A stretch of 64,000 nt of DNA. Source: Aminipila terrae (GTDB lineage: Bacteria > Bacillota > Clostridia > Peptostreptococcales > Anaerovoracaceae). The stretch covers positions 1,984,001 to 2,048,000 of the forward strand of contig NZ_CP047591.1 in NCBI RefSeq assembly GCF_010120715.1, in the 5' to 3' direction. The notes below the pieces were generated by a model. That model saw nothing but the letters and a program-made list of their open reading frames with translations. It was not told the origin of the DNA and did no database searches. Position numbers and translations under genes: made by a program. Positions within the stretch are counted from its first letter, which is position 1; each line of letters opens with the position of its first letter. Below, in pieces: positions 36,172 through 44,892 of this stretch.

Positions 36172-38085
36172 ATGATAAAAAGAATAGGGACAGCGTTGAT
36201 TGCCATTATGTTTTTTTCCGGACTGCTTATGGGACAATTTACAGAGGCGGTCTGGGCAGCAGGAAAAATATGTGACATAACCATAACTTATCCAGGAGGA
36301 AACAGTACGCTGGAATGTAACGGGGAATCCGACCTGGGCACCGTCAGTGTAACTGCTGGTTCAAAAGGAGATATAACTCTGAATTGTAACAATGGTGCTT
36401 CCGCCAGGTTTGACAATTCTGGTTTTAATATCGTTAATTACCCTGGAGGCAGTCAAAGTGAAAGCGCAAGGGTAGACTGGGTTTATGAGGGACAGCAGGG
36501 TATTTCCATCTTTAATGTTAATATAACTGGACCAGCTCCGGCCTCACCAGTTTCAAGCTTGAAGGTTAATGGAGACAATGCTGCTTATGCAGGATATAAA
36601 GAGAAAAGGCATGTATACACTGCTACGGTTTCAAGCAGCAGTGGGACCATCTATATTAGTATACCGGGTTTAACTCAGGGCATGGGTATGGAAAGCCCAG
36701 GGGCTGAAGTAAAACTGGATCAATCTGGGGATCCTTTTACATATAAATACTCACAGCTTACTGAAATGGCAAGAGTATATTTTTATCCCCCAGCTTCTCC
36801 AGTTGTGGAACTGGATTTAACCTATTCTGCAGCCTCAGGAGGCGCCAGTGGCGGAGGAACGACAGCAAGCCAGGAGAATGTCAATGTGATAAATAAAACC
36901 AACACTGAAAATGAATCCAGTGATACCATTCTCACTCCTTTAAATACCACAGAAAAAAACGGTGAAAGCATAACAGAGGTGGCTCCTAAGGAAGTAGATG
37001 CCTTAATAAAACTGGCAGAAGCCCATAAAGGGGATGTGGGTGATGGAGAAAACGAAGCAATTATTAATATAAAGAATCCCCAATCTGCTCAGACAAACAG
37101 CTATGGAATAAATATAAAACCCACAGATGCAGAAAAACTTACACACTCTGTTATAGATGTTTTAGCAGTAAATACGCCAGTTGGAGATTTCAGAATAAGA
37201 AATGAGGAATTAAACAATGTAACAACATCCCATGGAGGGGAATTAAAGCTCATGCTGAAGAAAATTGATAATAGCGGAAAACCTGGGATTGATGCAACCT
37301 TTAGTAAAGGAGATGCCAGAATCTCCAGTTTCGAAGGGAACTATTGCGTGGAGATAAGGATTCCTTATGAAGCCAAAGCAGGGGAAAATCTGGATAGTCT
37401 TTATATTGAATATCTTAGAGAAGATGGTACAAAGGAAATTGTAACAGAGTCAAAATACGATGAAGAACATAAATGGCTCAGCTTTTTCCCAAGTCATTTG
37501 TCCAAGTATGGAATAGCTTATAATCCTGTTATATTTAAAGATGTTTCGGCAAAATACTGGGGCAGCAGCTATATTACATATTTAGCTTCCCGAAAAGTAA
37601 TAAATGGGAAAGGGGACGGCAGATTTTATCCTGATGCCAGGGTCAGCAAAGCTGAATTTATAAATATGATGACGAAGGCGTTTTCTGCTGCAGCTATAGG
37701 TAAAAAAACCATAAAATCCTATAAAGACGTTCCTATTGATAAGTGGTATGCCAAAGCCATAGGCTGGTCCTATATAAATAATTTATCCAATGCTCTGGCT
37801 AAAAATGGAAGGTTTTATCCGGAAGAGAACCTGACCAGAGAGGATATGGCTACCTTGGTGAATAATATATCTGTGGGATTACAGATAAGGTTGAAGGAAA
37901 ACGGTAAATATTCAGGGTTTTCAGATATAAGTACGGTTTCATCTTATGCGAAAAATGGAGTAGTACGAATGACGAAATGCAACATCATTTCTGGGGCAGG
38001 TGGAGGAAGGTTCTTGCCAAAGCAGGGCCTTACAAGGGCTGAAGCTGCCAAAATTATAAGCACATTAATGTCAAAGATGAGGTAA
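36172..38085 (+). CDS. Secreted SLH-repeat wall protein of the eCIS locus
   Basis: A 637-residue exported protein. It starts with a signal peptide (about residues 1-29, hydrophobic core GTALIAIMFFSGLLMG, cleavage near VWA-AGK). Beta-rich domains follow, with a Gly/Ser/Thr linker around 220-250. The last 180 residues contain three S-layer-homology motifs (FKDVSAKYWGSSYITYLASR, then DVPIDKWYAKAIGWSY and FSDISTVSSYAKNGVVRMTK), which bind pyruvylated wall polymers. GAAAGGAG lies before the ATG. It is flanked by core eCIS-associated genes, so it may fasten the apparatus to the wall or present a ligand there (inference). Confidence 0.9.
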   Translation: MIKRIGTALIAIMFFSGLLMGQFTEAVWAAGKICDITITYPGGNSTLECNGESDLGTVSVTAGSKGDITLNCNNGASARFDNSGFNIVNYPGGSQSESARVDWVYEGQQGISIFNVNITGPAPASPVSSLKVNGDNAAYAGYKEKRHVYTATVSSSSGTIYISIPGLTQGMGMESPGAEVKLDQSGDPFTYKYSQLTEMARVYFYPPASPVVELDLTYSAASGGASGGGTTASQENVNVINKTNTENESSDTILTPLNTTEKNGESITEVAPKEVDALIKLAEAHKGDVGDGENEAIINIKNPQSAQTNSYGINIKPTDAEKLTHSVIDVLAVNTPVGDFRIRNEELNNVTTSHGGELKLMLKKIDNSGKPGIDATFSKGDARISSFEGNYCVEIRIPYEAKAGENLDSLYIEYLREDGTKEIVTESKYDEEHKWLSFFPSHLSKYGIAYNPVIFKDVSAKYWGSSYITYLASRKVINGKGDGRFYPDARVSKAEFINMMTKAFSAAAIGKKTIKSYKDVPIDKWYAKAIGWSYINNLSNALAKNGRFYPEENLTREDMATLVNNISVGLQIRLKENGKYSGFSDISTVSSYAKNGVVRMTKCNIISGAGGGRFLPKQGLTRAEAAKIISTLMSKMR

Positions 38086-38096
38086 GGAGGGATAAA

Positions 38097-39737
38097 ATGC
38101 CAGATGCAATGAGAAAAGAATTGAAAATTGGTTCTCATAGACAACAGGACAGTAAACCGGATAAAAAACCTGTATCAGAGCAACTGGACGCTCTGGGAGG
38201 AATGGAAGGACAGGTTGGAACTGCATTGAGCAGCTTTAGCCCGGATATGTCAGATGCTACAAAGAAAAAAGGCGGTTTTCTACATAAGGTAGGCAGTGCC
38301 ATAGCGGCACCAGTTCAGTCTATGAAAAGAAAACATGAGAGGGCTGCAGATCAGTTAAACAATAGCAGAGAGGATTTTAAGGCGATGAGCCGATGGAATC
38401 GGTTTAAATGGGCAGCAGAGAATCCTTTAGCTTATACGTTTGCTTCCAAAGAGAAGGAAGGTACTGCTACCAGAAACGCAAGAAATGCAGAACTGCAGAA
38501 AAGAGTTGAGGCTGGCAGGCAGACCAGTAAGCCGACTGCAGCACAGGAAGAGTACCAGAGACAGCTGGAACAATATCGAAAGCCTCAAAGTGAAGAGCTC
38601 AGTGAAGACATAGATGAAGCCTGGGGATATGAATCAAAAGCGGCAGAAGGTGTTGGAAAACTGGCAGAACGGGCAGGAGATTACGGTGAGGCTGCCAGTG
38701 AATCCATGGGTGGCACTATGTCGTTGATAACGGGGGGCAAAGAGGTTTATGACAGAATTAAGGAAGCAAGAGCTGCTGGTGCCAGTGGAAACAGGACAAA
38801 ACAGATAAACAAAGGGATGGATGCAGGACAATCACTTCTCACAACTTTAGCCAATGGAGCAGAGGCTTCTTTAAACATAGCCAGCAAATTCCAAGGCTTA
38901 TCAGGTTTAAGCGGTGTTGCTGAACAGTTCGCACCTGGGGTGGACGTTTTGTCCGGAGGCGTTAAGGCTGGAAAAGGGGTTGTGAATATGGTAGACTCTA
39001 CTAAAACCCGAATGAATATGTCAAAACAATTGGAAGAACTTCAGGCGTCCAGAGGAGATGTAAGCGGGGAAACCGGACAGATTATGCGTCAGATCAGATC
39101 TCAGTCTAAAATAGACCAGACCGGAGCGGGCTTTGATATTGCTACAGGATCATTGCAGGCTGCTGGTGGAATCCTGAATCTCAGCGGAGTAGGAGCTGCA
39201 GCAGCAACGGCCCTGAAGGGCACCGCTCAGGCAGGAGATTTTGTCAAAGGTCAGGTAACAAAAAAAATGGGTAAAAATATGAGACATCAAGTACTAAATG
39301 AAGCCTTTGATTTAGATGGAAAAATTGAAGCCTTAAAGACCCAGTATCCGGACCTGAGTGACAGAGAGGCAAAGCATGTGGCATTACAGCAGATGGGCTT
39401 CTCCACTGGAAAGAGGAAAGAAGCATTTCAACATTTGACCATGGGCAGAGCTGCAGGGTTAACAGGCAGTGCCACAACGGAAACATCGGAGGGTGTCAGA
39501 TCCAGAAAAATTATAGAAGGGACAGGACTGAGAAAAGGGAAAAATGGCCAGTATGACTTACAAAGTGTTTCTGAAAAGTTAGGAATGGATAAAGAAAAGT
39601 CCTGGCAGGAACAGATGCAGGAAGTGGCGGAATCCAGAACAGCCAATCCATTTGCTGAAAAAGCTGCAGCAGAGAGGAAAGCCAAGGCAGCTGCCCAGCT
39701 AGCCAAGCAGAAAAAGAAGGGAGAAGCATCGATATGA
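38097..39737 (+). CDS. Ala/Gly-rich helical protein, candidate eCIS payload
   Basis: I do not recognise this 546-residue protein. The N-terminus is polar and basic. Residues 60-150 are charged helices. From about 190 to 400 it is Ala/Gly/Ser-rich with amphipathic helices (for example ATGSLQAAGGILNLSGVGAA) that could insert into membranes. The C-terminus is a basic Ala/Lys helix. No signal peptide or clear transmembrane span is present. AGGAGG precedes the ATG. Its stop overlaps the start of a small chaperone-like gene (ATGA), the layout expected for a payload and its chaperone. A structural role, such as a second ruler, is also possible. Confidence 0.6.
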   Translation: MPDAMRKELKIGSHRQQDSKPDKKPVSEQLDALGGMEGQVGTALSSFSPDMSDATKKKGGFLHKVGSAIAAPVQSMKRKHERAADQLNNSREDFKAMSRWNRFKWAAENPLAYTFASKEKEGTATRNARNAELQKRVEAGRQTSKPTAAQEEYQRQLEQYRKPQSEELSEDIDEAWGYESKAAEGVGKLAERAGDYGEAASESMGGTMSLITGGKEVYDRIKEARAAGASGNRTKQINKGMDAGQSLLTTLANGAEASLNIASKFQGLSGLSGVAEQFAPGVDVLSGGVKAGKGVVNMVDSTKTRMNMSKQLEELQASRGDVSGETGQIMRQIRSQSKIDQTGAGFDIATGSLQAAGGILNLSGVGAAAATALKGTAQAGDFVKGQVTKKMGKNMRHQVLNEAFDLDGKIEALKTQYPDLSDREAKHVALQQMGFSTGKRKEAFQHLTMGRAAGLTGSATTETSEGVRSRKIIEGTGLRKGKNGQYDLQSVSEKLGMDKEKSWQEQMQEVAESRTANPFAEKAAAERKAKAAAQLAKQKKKGEASI

Positions 39738-40237
39738 GCTTAGACATGAAAAAATCTGTAATAAAAGCATTACAGAACAGGATTGAGGAACTTAACATTG
39801 AAAATAAAATAAAAGAGGATTTTCCCTTTGAAGGCTTTGACACTTTGTGCACACTTACAGGTGTTGCGGATGGTATGTCTGTATTGACGGAAACAACGGT
39901 ACTTGATTGGAATGAAGAGAATTTCATTGTCCAATTTTATTCTACCATAGCAGTTAATCTTAAAGATTCTGTCATGGAGGAGCTTTTTAAAGCAACAGAA
40001 AAGCTGAATATCTTATGTCCATTTGGAAACTTCGGTATTTACAGGGAAGAAAATCAGTTTTATCATAAGTTTTCTGTTCTATTGGAGAAAGATTTAGAAG
40101 AAAAGGAATTCGTAAATAAAATCATAAAAAACTTAGAAGCAGTTTTTGATGCCATAAGCGACAAAGTTCCTCTTCTGGCTGTTTTCATAACAGGTGACAT
40201 GGACTATAAAACTGCATTGGAGGAAGATTTATTCTAA
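39734..40237 (+). CDS. Small chaperone-like protein (YbjN/secretion-chaperone-like)
   Basis: A 167-residue acidic protein. Its predicted alternation of strands and helices, with VQFYSTIAVNLKDSVMEELF, then FGIYREENQFYHKFSVLLEK and a final helix pair, looks like the YbjN/type III secretion chaperone fold; the resemblance is by pattern only. It starts in the ATGA overlap with the Ala/Gly-rich protein and its stop overlaps the second AAA+ gene (TAATG). The three are therefore translated as a unit, which suggests delivery of the Ala/Gly-rich protein to the ATPase or particle. Confidence 0.55.
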   Translation: MSLDMKKSVIKALQNRIEELNIENKIKEDFPFEGFDTLCTLTGVADGMSVLTETTVLDWNEENFIVQFYSTIAVNLKDSVMEELFKATEKLNILCPFGNFGIYREENQFYHKFSVLLEKDLEEKEFVNKIIKNLEAVFDAISDKVPLLAVFITGDMDYKTALEEDLF

Positions 40238-42402
40238 TGGAAGATATGCTTAATCTGGAGAATGCCCAGCCATTTACGGATAATGAAGAATATTTAGATG
40301 TTCTTTTTATACTGGAAACTCTCAGATTGACTTACAGCTTTGAAAAAGATGAGGCAGATAAAGGGAGGAAAAGGCGTAATTTAAATAAATTCATACCAGA
40401 TATGGAAGAAATAGAACATCTTCTTGACAGTAAGCTGGAAAGCCATTTTGATGAAACAAACCTTGCTGAAATGATTACCTGGGATCAGTATGTTGATAAA
40501 AGAGCAGAAGCTACCCAAAAAGAGGGGACGGTTTTAAAATTTTATAGTATGCTTGAAAACCTTGGCATGACTAAATTCGGCAGGAGTGTTGTGGTTTTAT
40601 CCCTGATGGCTGCATTGGATAGGGATTACAGAAGGATTGTTCAATACATGAGTGGAGATGTGGACAGGCAATATCCAAGTCTGGGTTTTTGTGCAAAAAT
40701 TTATTTCACTAATATAGATGTTGGTATTGGTGGAATTTTTATGTCTTCAAACCGGGATCTGGCTGCTTTGAAAATAATATTTCCGGAACTTTATGAAAGT
40801 GAGGACATTTACAATGAATCTCTTATACCAAGCGGACAACTGCTAAATCTTATCTATGGCATAAATGAAGAATACCAGCCTTATTTGAAAAGAATTAATA
40901 TTACGGACAGGGTAGAGCCTTTAATTCACAGAACAGATGAATTTGAGGCTCTATGCAAAATCTGTGGGGACAACAAAAAATATGATTTACTAAAATGGGT
41001 GATACTTTATGGTAATAAAGGTGCAGGGAAAAAGCACTTAATTTATCAGCTTGCAAACAAAAAAAGACGTAATCTGATCCAGATTGATTTAAGATATTTT
41101 TCACAAGAGCAGGAAAACAGAGAGACAAAAGTAAAAAAAGCAGTAAGTGGCTGTATAACTGAAATGGTCATGACCGGAGGACTCCTTGGGATACTGGGCA
41201 TGGAAACTTTTACAGAGCAGAGCAGTAAGAGGCTTATGGATTTTGTGAAGAATAGTGTCAAAAGTTATCCGGGAATGGTCTTTTTTATTTTTGAGAAAGA
41301 AGAATACAGTAATCCCTGGGAGGATACGTTAACGATTGGCCTAGAACTTCAGGATTCTTATAAGCTCCATGATATCTGGGAGCACTATATGAAAGAATAC
41401 CAAATTGATAATAATGTAGATTTGTGGGCATTGTCTGACAGCTTTTCATTTACCCCGGGACAGATAGTTGGAGCCTTGAGAGCAGCCCACATTACCAGTA
41501 TGATGTCAGATGGAATCATTCATTACCAGGATTTAGTAAGAGCCTGTTACAGTCAAATCCAGCACCGGTTAAAAGAGAAGGCTAAAAGGGTGAATGTCTG
41601 TTTTCAGTGGAAAGACTTAAAACTTCCAACTGAGGAAAAACAAGTTCTGCGAGAACTTTGTAACAGAGTAAAAAATAAACATATCGTTATGTCAGAGTGG
41701 AATTTTTCAGAAAAACTTCCTTATGGATCTGGAACTCCTGTGGTTTTTGCAGGACCTCCTGGTACGGGTAAAACTATGGCAGCCCAGGTGATTGCCAATG
41801 AACTTTCTATGGAACTTTATCAAATAGATTTATCCCAGCTTGTAGATAAATATATAGGGGAAACAGAAAAAAACATTAAACTGGTCTTTGAACAGGCCAG
41901 AAAAAGCAATAGTATACTGTTTTTTGATGAGGCAGATTCTGTGTTTGGAAAACGAGTGGAGGCAAAATCCTCCAATGACAGATATGCTAATATAGAATCC
42001 TCCATGTTGCTTCAATCTGTAGAAGCTTATAATGGTATATCCATTCTGGCAACAAATAATCTGAACGGGATGGATACCGCTTTTATAAGGCGTTTTAAAT
42101 ATTTAGTTAATTTTAGAGCCCCCGATGCACTTCTAAGAAAAGAAATATGGGAAAGTGTTTTTCCTAAGGCAGCACCAATAGGTTCAGAGGTAGATTTTAA
42201 ATGGCTATCCAATCAGTTTGAACTCACAGGTGCGTTTATTAAAAATATAGCACTTTCTGCTGCTTTTCTGGCAGCAGAAGATGGAAGTGAAATTAATATG
42301 CTTCACATATTAAAGGCCTTAAAAAGGGAGTTGATTAAAGAGGGCAGAAAACTGGAACAGACTGAGTTAGGGGATTTTGGGTATATGTTTAGTGAAATAT
42401 AA
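40237..42402 (+). CDS. eCIS AAA+ ATPase, second copy
   Basis: A 721-residue paralogue of the ATPase at 8519, with the same two-module plan. The first P-loop is again degenerate (GNKGAGKKHL, about residue 258, Lys in place of Thr/Ser). The second is complete: GPPGTGKTMAAQ (about 506), Walker B ILFFDEADSVF (about 559), and AFIRRFKYLVNF near 612. Both proteins share SSND+Y+N after Walker B and KSI/KNIALSAAF helices near the end. They are the first and last structural-locus genes. Whether they act as a mixed ring or on different substrates is unknown. Confidence 0.88.
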   Translation: MEDMLNLENAQPFTDNEEYLDVLFILETLRLTYSFEKDEADKGRKRRNLNKFIPDMEEIEHLLDSKLESHFDETNLAEMITWDQYVDKRAEATQKEGTVLKFYSMLENLGMTKFGRSVVVLSLMAALDRDYRRIVQYMSGDVDRQYPSLGFCAKIYFTNIDVGIGGIFMSSNRDLAALKIIFPELYESEDIYNESLIPSGQLLNLIYGINEEYQPYLKRINITDRVEPLIHRTDEFEALCKICGDNKKYDLLKWVILYGNKGAGKKHLIYQLANKKRRNLIQIDLRYFSQEQENRETKVKKAVSGCITEMVMTGGLLGILGMETFTEQSSKRLMDFVKNSVKSYPGMVFFIFEKEEYSNPWEDTLTIGLELQDSYKLHDIWEHYMKEYQIDNNVDLWALSDSFSFTPGQIVGALRAAHITSMMSDGIIHYQDLVRACYSQIQHRLKEKAKRVNVCFQWKDLKLPTEEKQVLRELCNRVKNKHIVMSEWNFSEKLPYGSGTPVVFAGPPGTGKTMAAQVIANELSMELYQIDLSQLVDKYIGETEKNIKLVFEQARKSNSILFFDEADSVFGKRVEAKSSNDRYANIESSMLLQSVEAYNGISILATNNLNGMDTAFIRRFKYLVNFRAPDALLRKEIWESVFPKAAPIGSEVDFKWLSNQFELTGAFIKNIALSAAFLAAEDGSEINMLHILKALKRELIKEGRKLEQTELGDFGYMFSEI

Positions 42403-42484
42403 AAGAGGCGAATTTTTGAATAAAATTATCCTATGGTATATATAGAAAAATATAAAGAAAATTCAAAAAATTTACTCCTTTGTA

Positions 42485-42513
42485 TTGACAAACATAATAA
42501 ATTTAGTTAATAT
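42485..42513 (+). promoter_or_regulatory. Promoter of the first eut leader
   Basis: TTGACA (42485-42490), 17-base spacer, TAATAT (42508-42513): a near-consensus sigma-A promoter. It opens a leader with a hairpin and a terminator ahead of the eutS remnant and eutV1. Confidence 0.85.
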
Positions 42514-42530
42514 AAAAATAGTTTAAAGGA

Positions 42531-42609
42531 GCACTGTATGACGTAGTGCAGGGTTCAAAAAGTTGATTTGTGAAGCAGCACCTGGACAGATTGTGTTTAG
42601 GTGCTTTTT
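42531..42609 (+). promoter_or_regulatory. eut leader 1: hairpin plus conditional terminator
   Basis: A hairpin GCACT/AGTGC (42531-42549) is followed by the word GTGAAGCAGC and a terminator whose outer stem is GCACCT/AGGTGC (42578-42604) with T5. The word overlaps the 5' arm of the terminator, so protein binding there could prevent termination. This is the design used by EutV-type ANTAR antiterminators. The loop does not exactly match the published EutV 13-mer as I recall it (AGCAANGRRGCUY). A close copy lies at 45466-45545. Confidence 0.7.
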
Positions 42610-42668
42610 ATTGGTCCATGTAAGAAATGTAGATTTTTGAAGGAACAATGCTACACAAAAGTAAGGAA

Positions 42669-42931
42669 TTGGAGGATAACAGACAACAGATTATAAAGGA
42701 ATTTTTTTCAGACAACTGGTGACACTGGTGCATGTAATTACAAATCCACCGTAGGATTTATAAGAGCATGTAGTATCGAAATCTGTGGGTATTTCAATTT
42801 GTTTTGGATTGCCTCAATAGTTCTCTGGCGTACTAAGAACCACTCCTGCTGCAGAGGCAGGACTGGGAATGTAATGAGCATTCTTATAATAAAACAGAAT
42901 TTGTAAGACCCAGATTTAGTAGATTTTAATG
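42669..42931 (+). pseudogene. eutS: Decayed copy of eutS
   Basis: The sequence aligns with the intact eutS at 45599. It keeps the same TTG start context and the opening LEDNRQQIIKEFF, then after a frame change VTLVHVITNP, and then, after an internal loss of about 40 codons, the part equivalent to ISIGF onward. Several stops and shifts interrupt it, so this is true decay and not one missing base. It shows that leader, eutS, eutV and eutW were duplicated as a block. Confidence 0.75.
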
Positions 42932-42946
42932 GATACGTGAATAAGT

Positions 42947-42962
42947 CGTTGAACGTACAACG
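42947..42962 (+). promoter_or_regulatory. Hexaloop hairpin just upstream of eutV1
   Basis: CGTTG pairs with CAACG around the six-base loop AACGTA. A at loop position 1 and G at position 4 is the ANTAR-type recognition pattern. An even better copy precedes eutV2. It lies 9 bases before the AGGAG that serves eutV1. Confidence 0.55.
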
Positions 42963-42982
42963 GCTAATACTAGGAGTAACAT

Positions 42983-43408
42983 ATGAAGGAAAAAGGAAGA
43001 AAAAAAGTCGGGGTTGTAATCGTTGAAGATGAGCCCATTACCAGAATGGATTTAAAAGAAATGTTAATGGAAGCCGGATATAAAGTTATAGGAGAGGCGT
43101 CTGAGGGGTTTGACGCAATTGAAATTTGTACCAAAGAACATCCGGATGTAGTGCTTCTGGACATTAATATGCCTTTATTAGACGGATTATCTGCTGCAAA
43201 AGTAATAATAGAAGAGAAAAGCGCTGATACGGTTATTCTTTTGACTGCTTACAGTGACCAGGAGTTTATTAATTGTGCCAAAACCATTGGAGCTTCAGGA
43301 TTTATAGTGAAGCCTATTGATGAGAAAGAATTAGTACCAAGTATTGAAATAGCACTGGCCAAAAGCAGAAAAATCCAACAGATCAACAGATTGCGGAAAT
43401 TATATTAG
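42983..43408 (+). CDS. eutV: EutV copy 1: receiver domain without ANTAR
   Basis: A 141-residue response-regulator receiver. Phosphorylation-site features are intact: VVIVEDEP, the Asp in VVLLDINMP, the Thr region LLTAYSD and the Lys in FIVKPIDEK. EutV2 continues with a coiled coil and an ANTAR RNA-binding domain, but here a net loss of 151 bases removes nearly all of it; the shared 3' end (ATTGCGGAAATTATATTAGC) is read out of frame as LRKLY. It should accept phosphate from EutW yet cannot bind RNA, so it may act as a phosphate sink. AGGAG precedes the ATG. Confidence 0.9.
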   Translation: MKEKGRKKVGVVIVEDEPITRMDLKEMLMEAGYKVIGEASEGFDAIEICTKEHPDVVLLDINMPLLDGLSAAKVIIEEKSADTVILLTAYSDQEFINCAKTIGASGFIVKPIDEKELVPSIEIALAKSRKIQQINRLRKLY

Positions 43409-43429
43409 CTTAAAAGGATTGGGGATAAA

Positions 43430-44866
43430 ATGCCGGATACTATAGAAAGATTATGTAAAAAATATACTAACTTAACGGATGAAGAAATTGAAACCATAAG
43501 AAAAATGGAAGGGAGCCTTCAGGTGATGGCAAATCTGGAGGATGCAGATTTTTTTATCGATTGTATGACTACAAATGAAACAACGGCTATTGTAGTTGCA
43601 GAAGCAAAGCCACAAAATGTACCATCCTCATATAAGAAAACGGCAGTGGGACTTTTAGTGGAGCCACACAACGAGCCAGCTGTTACAAGAACTTTTAAAC
43701 TGGGACTGCCTACCAAGCAGATGAAGGCTGTAACCCAGGAGAATATTAATGTTATTCAGTCAGTGGAGCCTATTTCCCATGGTGATAGTATAATCGGGGT
43801 ATTGATTAAAGAAAAGAATGCAAGTAAACACAGTGAACGCAGCACACGAATCCGATTTACTGATCAAAGTTATGCCAAGCTGGCAAAGGTACTTACCAGG
43901 TTGGACAGAGAGGGCTGGTGGCTGGCAGAGTGTATTGATGAGGCGGTTATCTTAGTAGATATGGATGGTTACATAAGCTATAGGAATAAGATTGCCTGGA
44001 AATTATACCAGAAACTTGGATACACCATAGATATCCTGGGACAGTCCTACAGCCGGGTTGCAGTACATGGAAGTGATCTGGAGTGGTTTGACCAGGATGC
44101 AAACTATTCAGGGATAGAAGTAAATACAGCAGGATTAAATCTGACTGTAAAACAAATTTCTTTAAAAAATAATAATGTAGATTTTGCGGTAATGATACAG
44201 GACATTACTCAGATTAGAAATAATGAGAAAGAATTAATTTTAAAGTCTGTGGCTGTAAAGGAAATGCATCACAGAGTAAAGAACAGTTTGCAGACCATTG
44301 CCAGCTTACTTCGATTACAGGGAAGAAGGACAAAGAGCCAGGAGGCTAAAGAAGTTCTGGATGAAAGTATGAATCGGATACTGGCCATTGCAAGTATTCA
44401 CGAACTTTTAGCCAAGGAAGGTGTTGAGCAGGTTAACATAAGGGATGTATTAGAAGAAATTAAGAATAATACAATGCGTTATTTTTTTAAACCAACAATG
44501 AATATTGTTGTGGAAATTAATGGGCAAGGATTTCAGGTAGATTCAGAAGTTTCAACGTCGGTAGCTCTTGTAGTAAACGAATTGCTTCACAATTCATTGC
44601 AATATGCTTTTAATAGCAAAAGCAATAATAAAAAAATAACCATAACAATTAAACAGACAGAAGGGCAGTGCCATGTCTCAGTAGAGGACAATGGTATTGG
44701 ATTTGATATAAATTCTATCAGGGAAAACAGCTTAGGTCTGAGCATTGTTTTTTCTATAGTAAAGGATAAATTAAAAGGTACAATTAATGTAAGTTCCAGT
44801 GAACAGGGAACATGTATTTCATTTAAATTTAAGAATAAAATCACAACAATAGATAATGCAATGTAA
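43430..44866 (+). CDS. eutW: EutW copy 1, ethanolamine sensor histidine kinase
   Basis: A soluble 478-residue sensor kinase. The N-terminal H_kinase_N-type domain (about 1-150) senses ethanolamine in this family; a PAS domain follows (about 170-260), then a HisKA_2 dimerisation domain with VKEMHHRVKNSLQTIASLLR and a HATPase with LLHNSLQYAF and VEDNGIGFD. It is the close paralogue of EutW2 at 46597, with changes spread over the whole length. Catalytic residues look intact in both. It is co-transcribed with the ANTAR-less EutV1 and followed by eutP. Confidence 0.93.
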   Translation: MPDTIERLCKKYTNLTDEEIETIRKMEGSLQVMANLEDADFFIDCMTTNETTAIVVAEAKPQNVPSSYKKTAVGLLVEPHNEPAVTRTFKLGLPTKQMKAVTQENINVIQSVEPISHGDSIIGVLIKEKNASKHSERSTRIRFTDQSYAKLAKVLTRLDREGWWLAECIDEAVILVDMDGYISYRNKIAWKLYQKLGYTIDILGQSYSRVAVHGSDLEWFDQDANYSGIEVNTAGLNLTVKQISLKNNNVDFAVMIQDITQIRNNEKELILKSVAVKEMHHRVKNSLQTIASLLRLQGRRTKSQEAKEVLDESMNRILAIASIHELLAKEGVEQVNIRDVLEEIKNNTMRYFFKPTMNIVVEINGQGFQVDSEVSTSVALVVNELLHNSLQYAFNSKSNNKKITITIKQTEGQCHVSVEDNGIGFDINSIRENSLGLSIVFSIVKDKLKGTINVSSSEQGTCISFKFKNKITTIDNAM

Positions 44867-44892
44867 TGTTTTACAAAAATGGAGTAAAAATA

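Noticed and set aside
8519..42402. Prophage or R-type bacteriocin
   Set aside because: No terminase, capsid, portal, integrase, holin or endolysin is present, and the AAA+ ATPases, LysM initiator, PAAR-like tip and Pvc16-type terminator are eCIS features.
8519..42402. Type VI secretion system
   Set aside because: No TssJ/L/M, TssK or ClpV-type protein. A T6SS needs an outer-membrane complex; this looks Gram-positive.
42520..42549. Two-codon minigene ATG-ACG-TAG with an AAAGGAG ribosome binding site in leader 1
   Set aside because: The ATG is ACG in leader 2 while the surrounding hairpin is kept, so the reading frame is not conserved.
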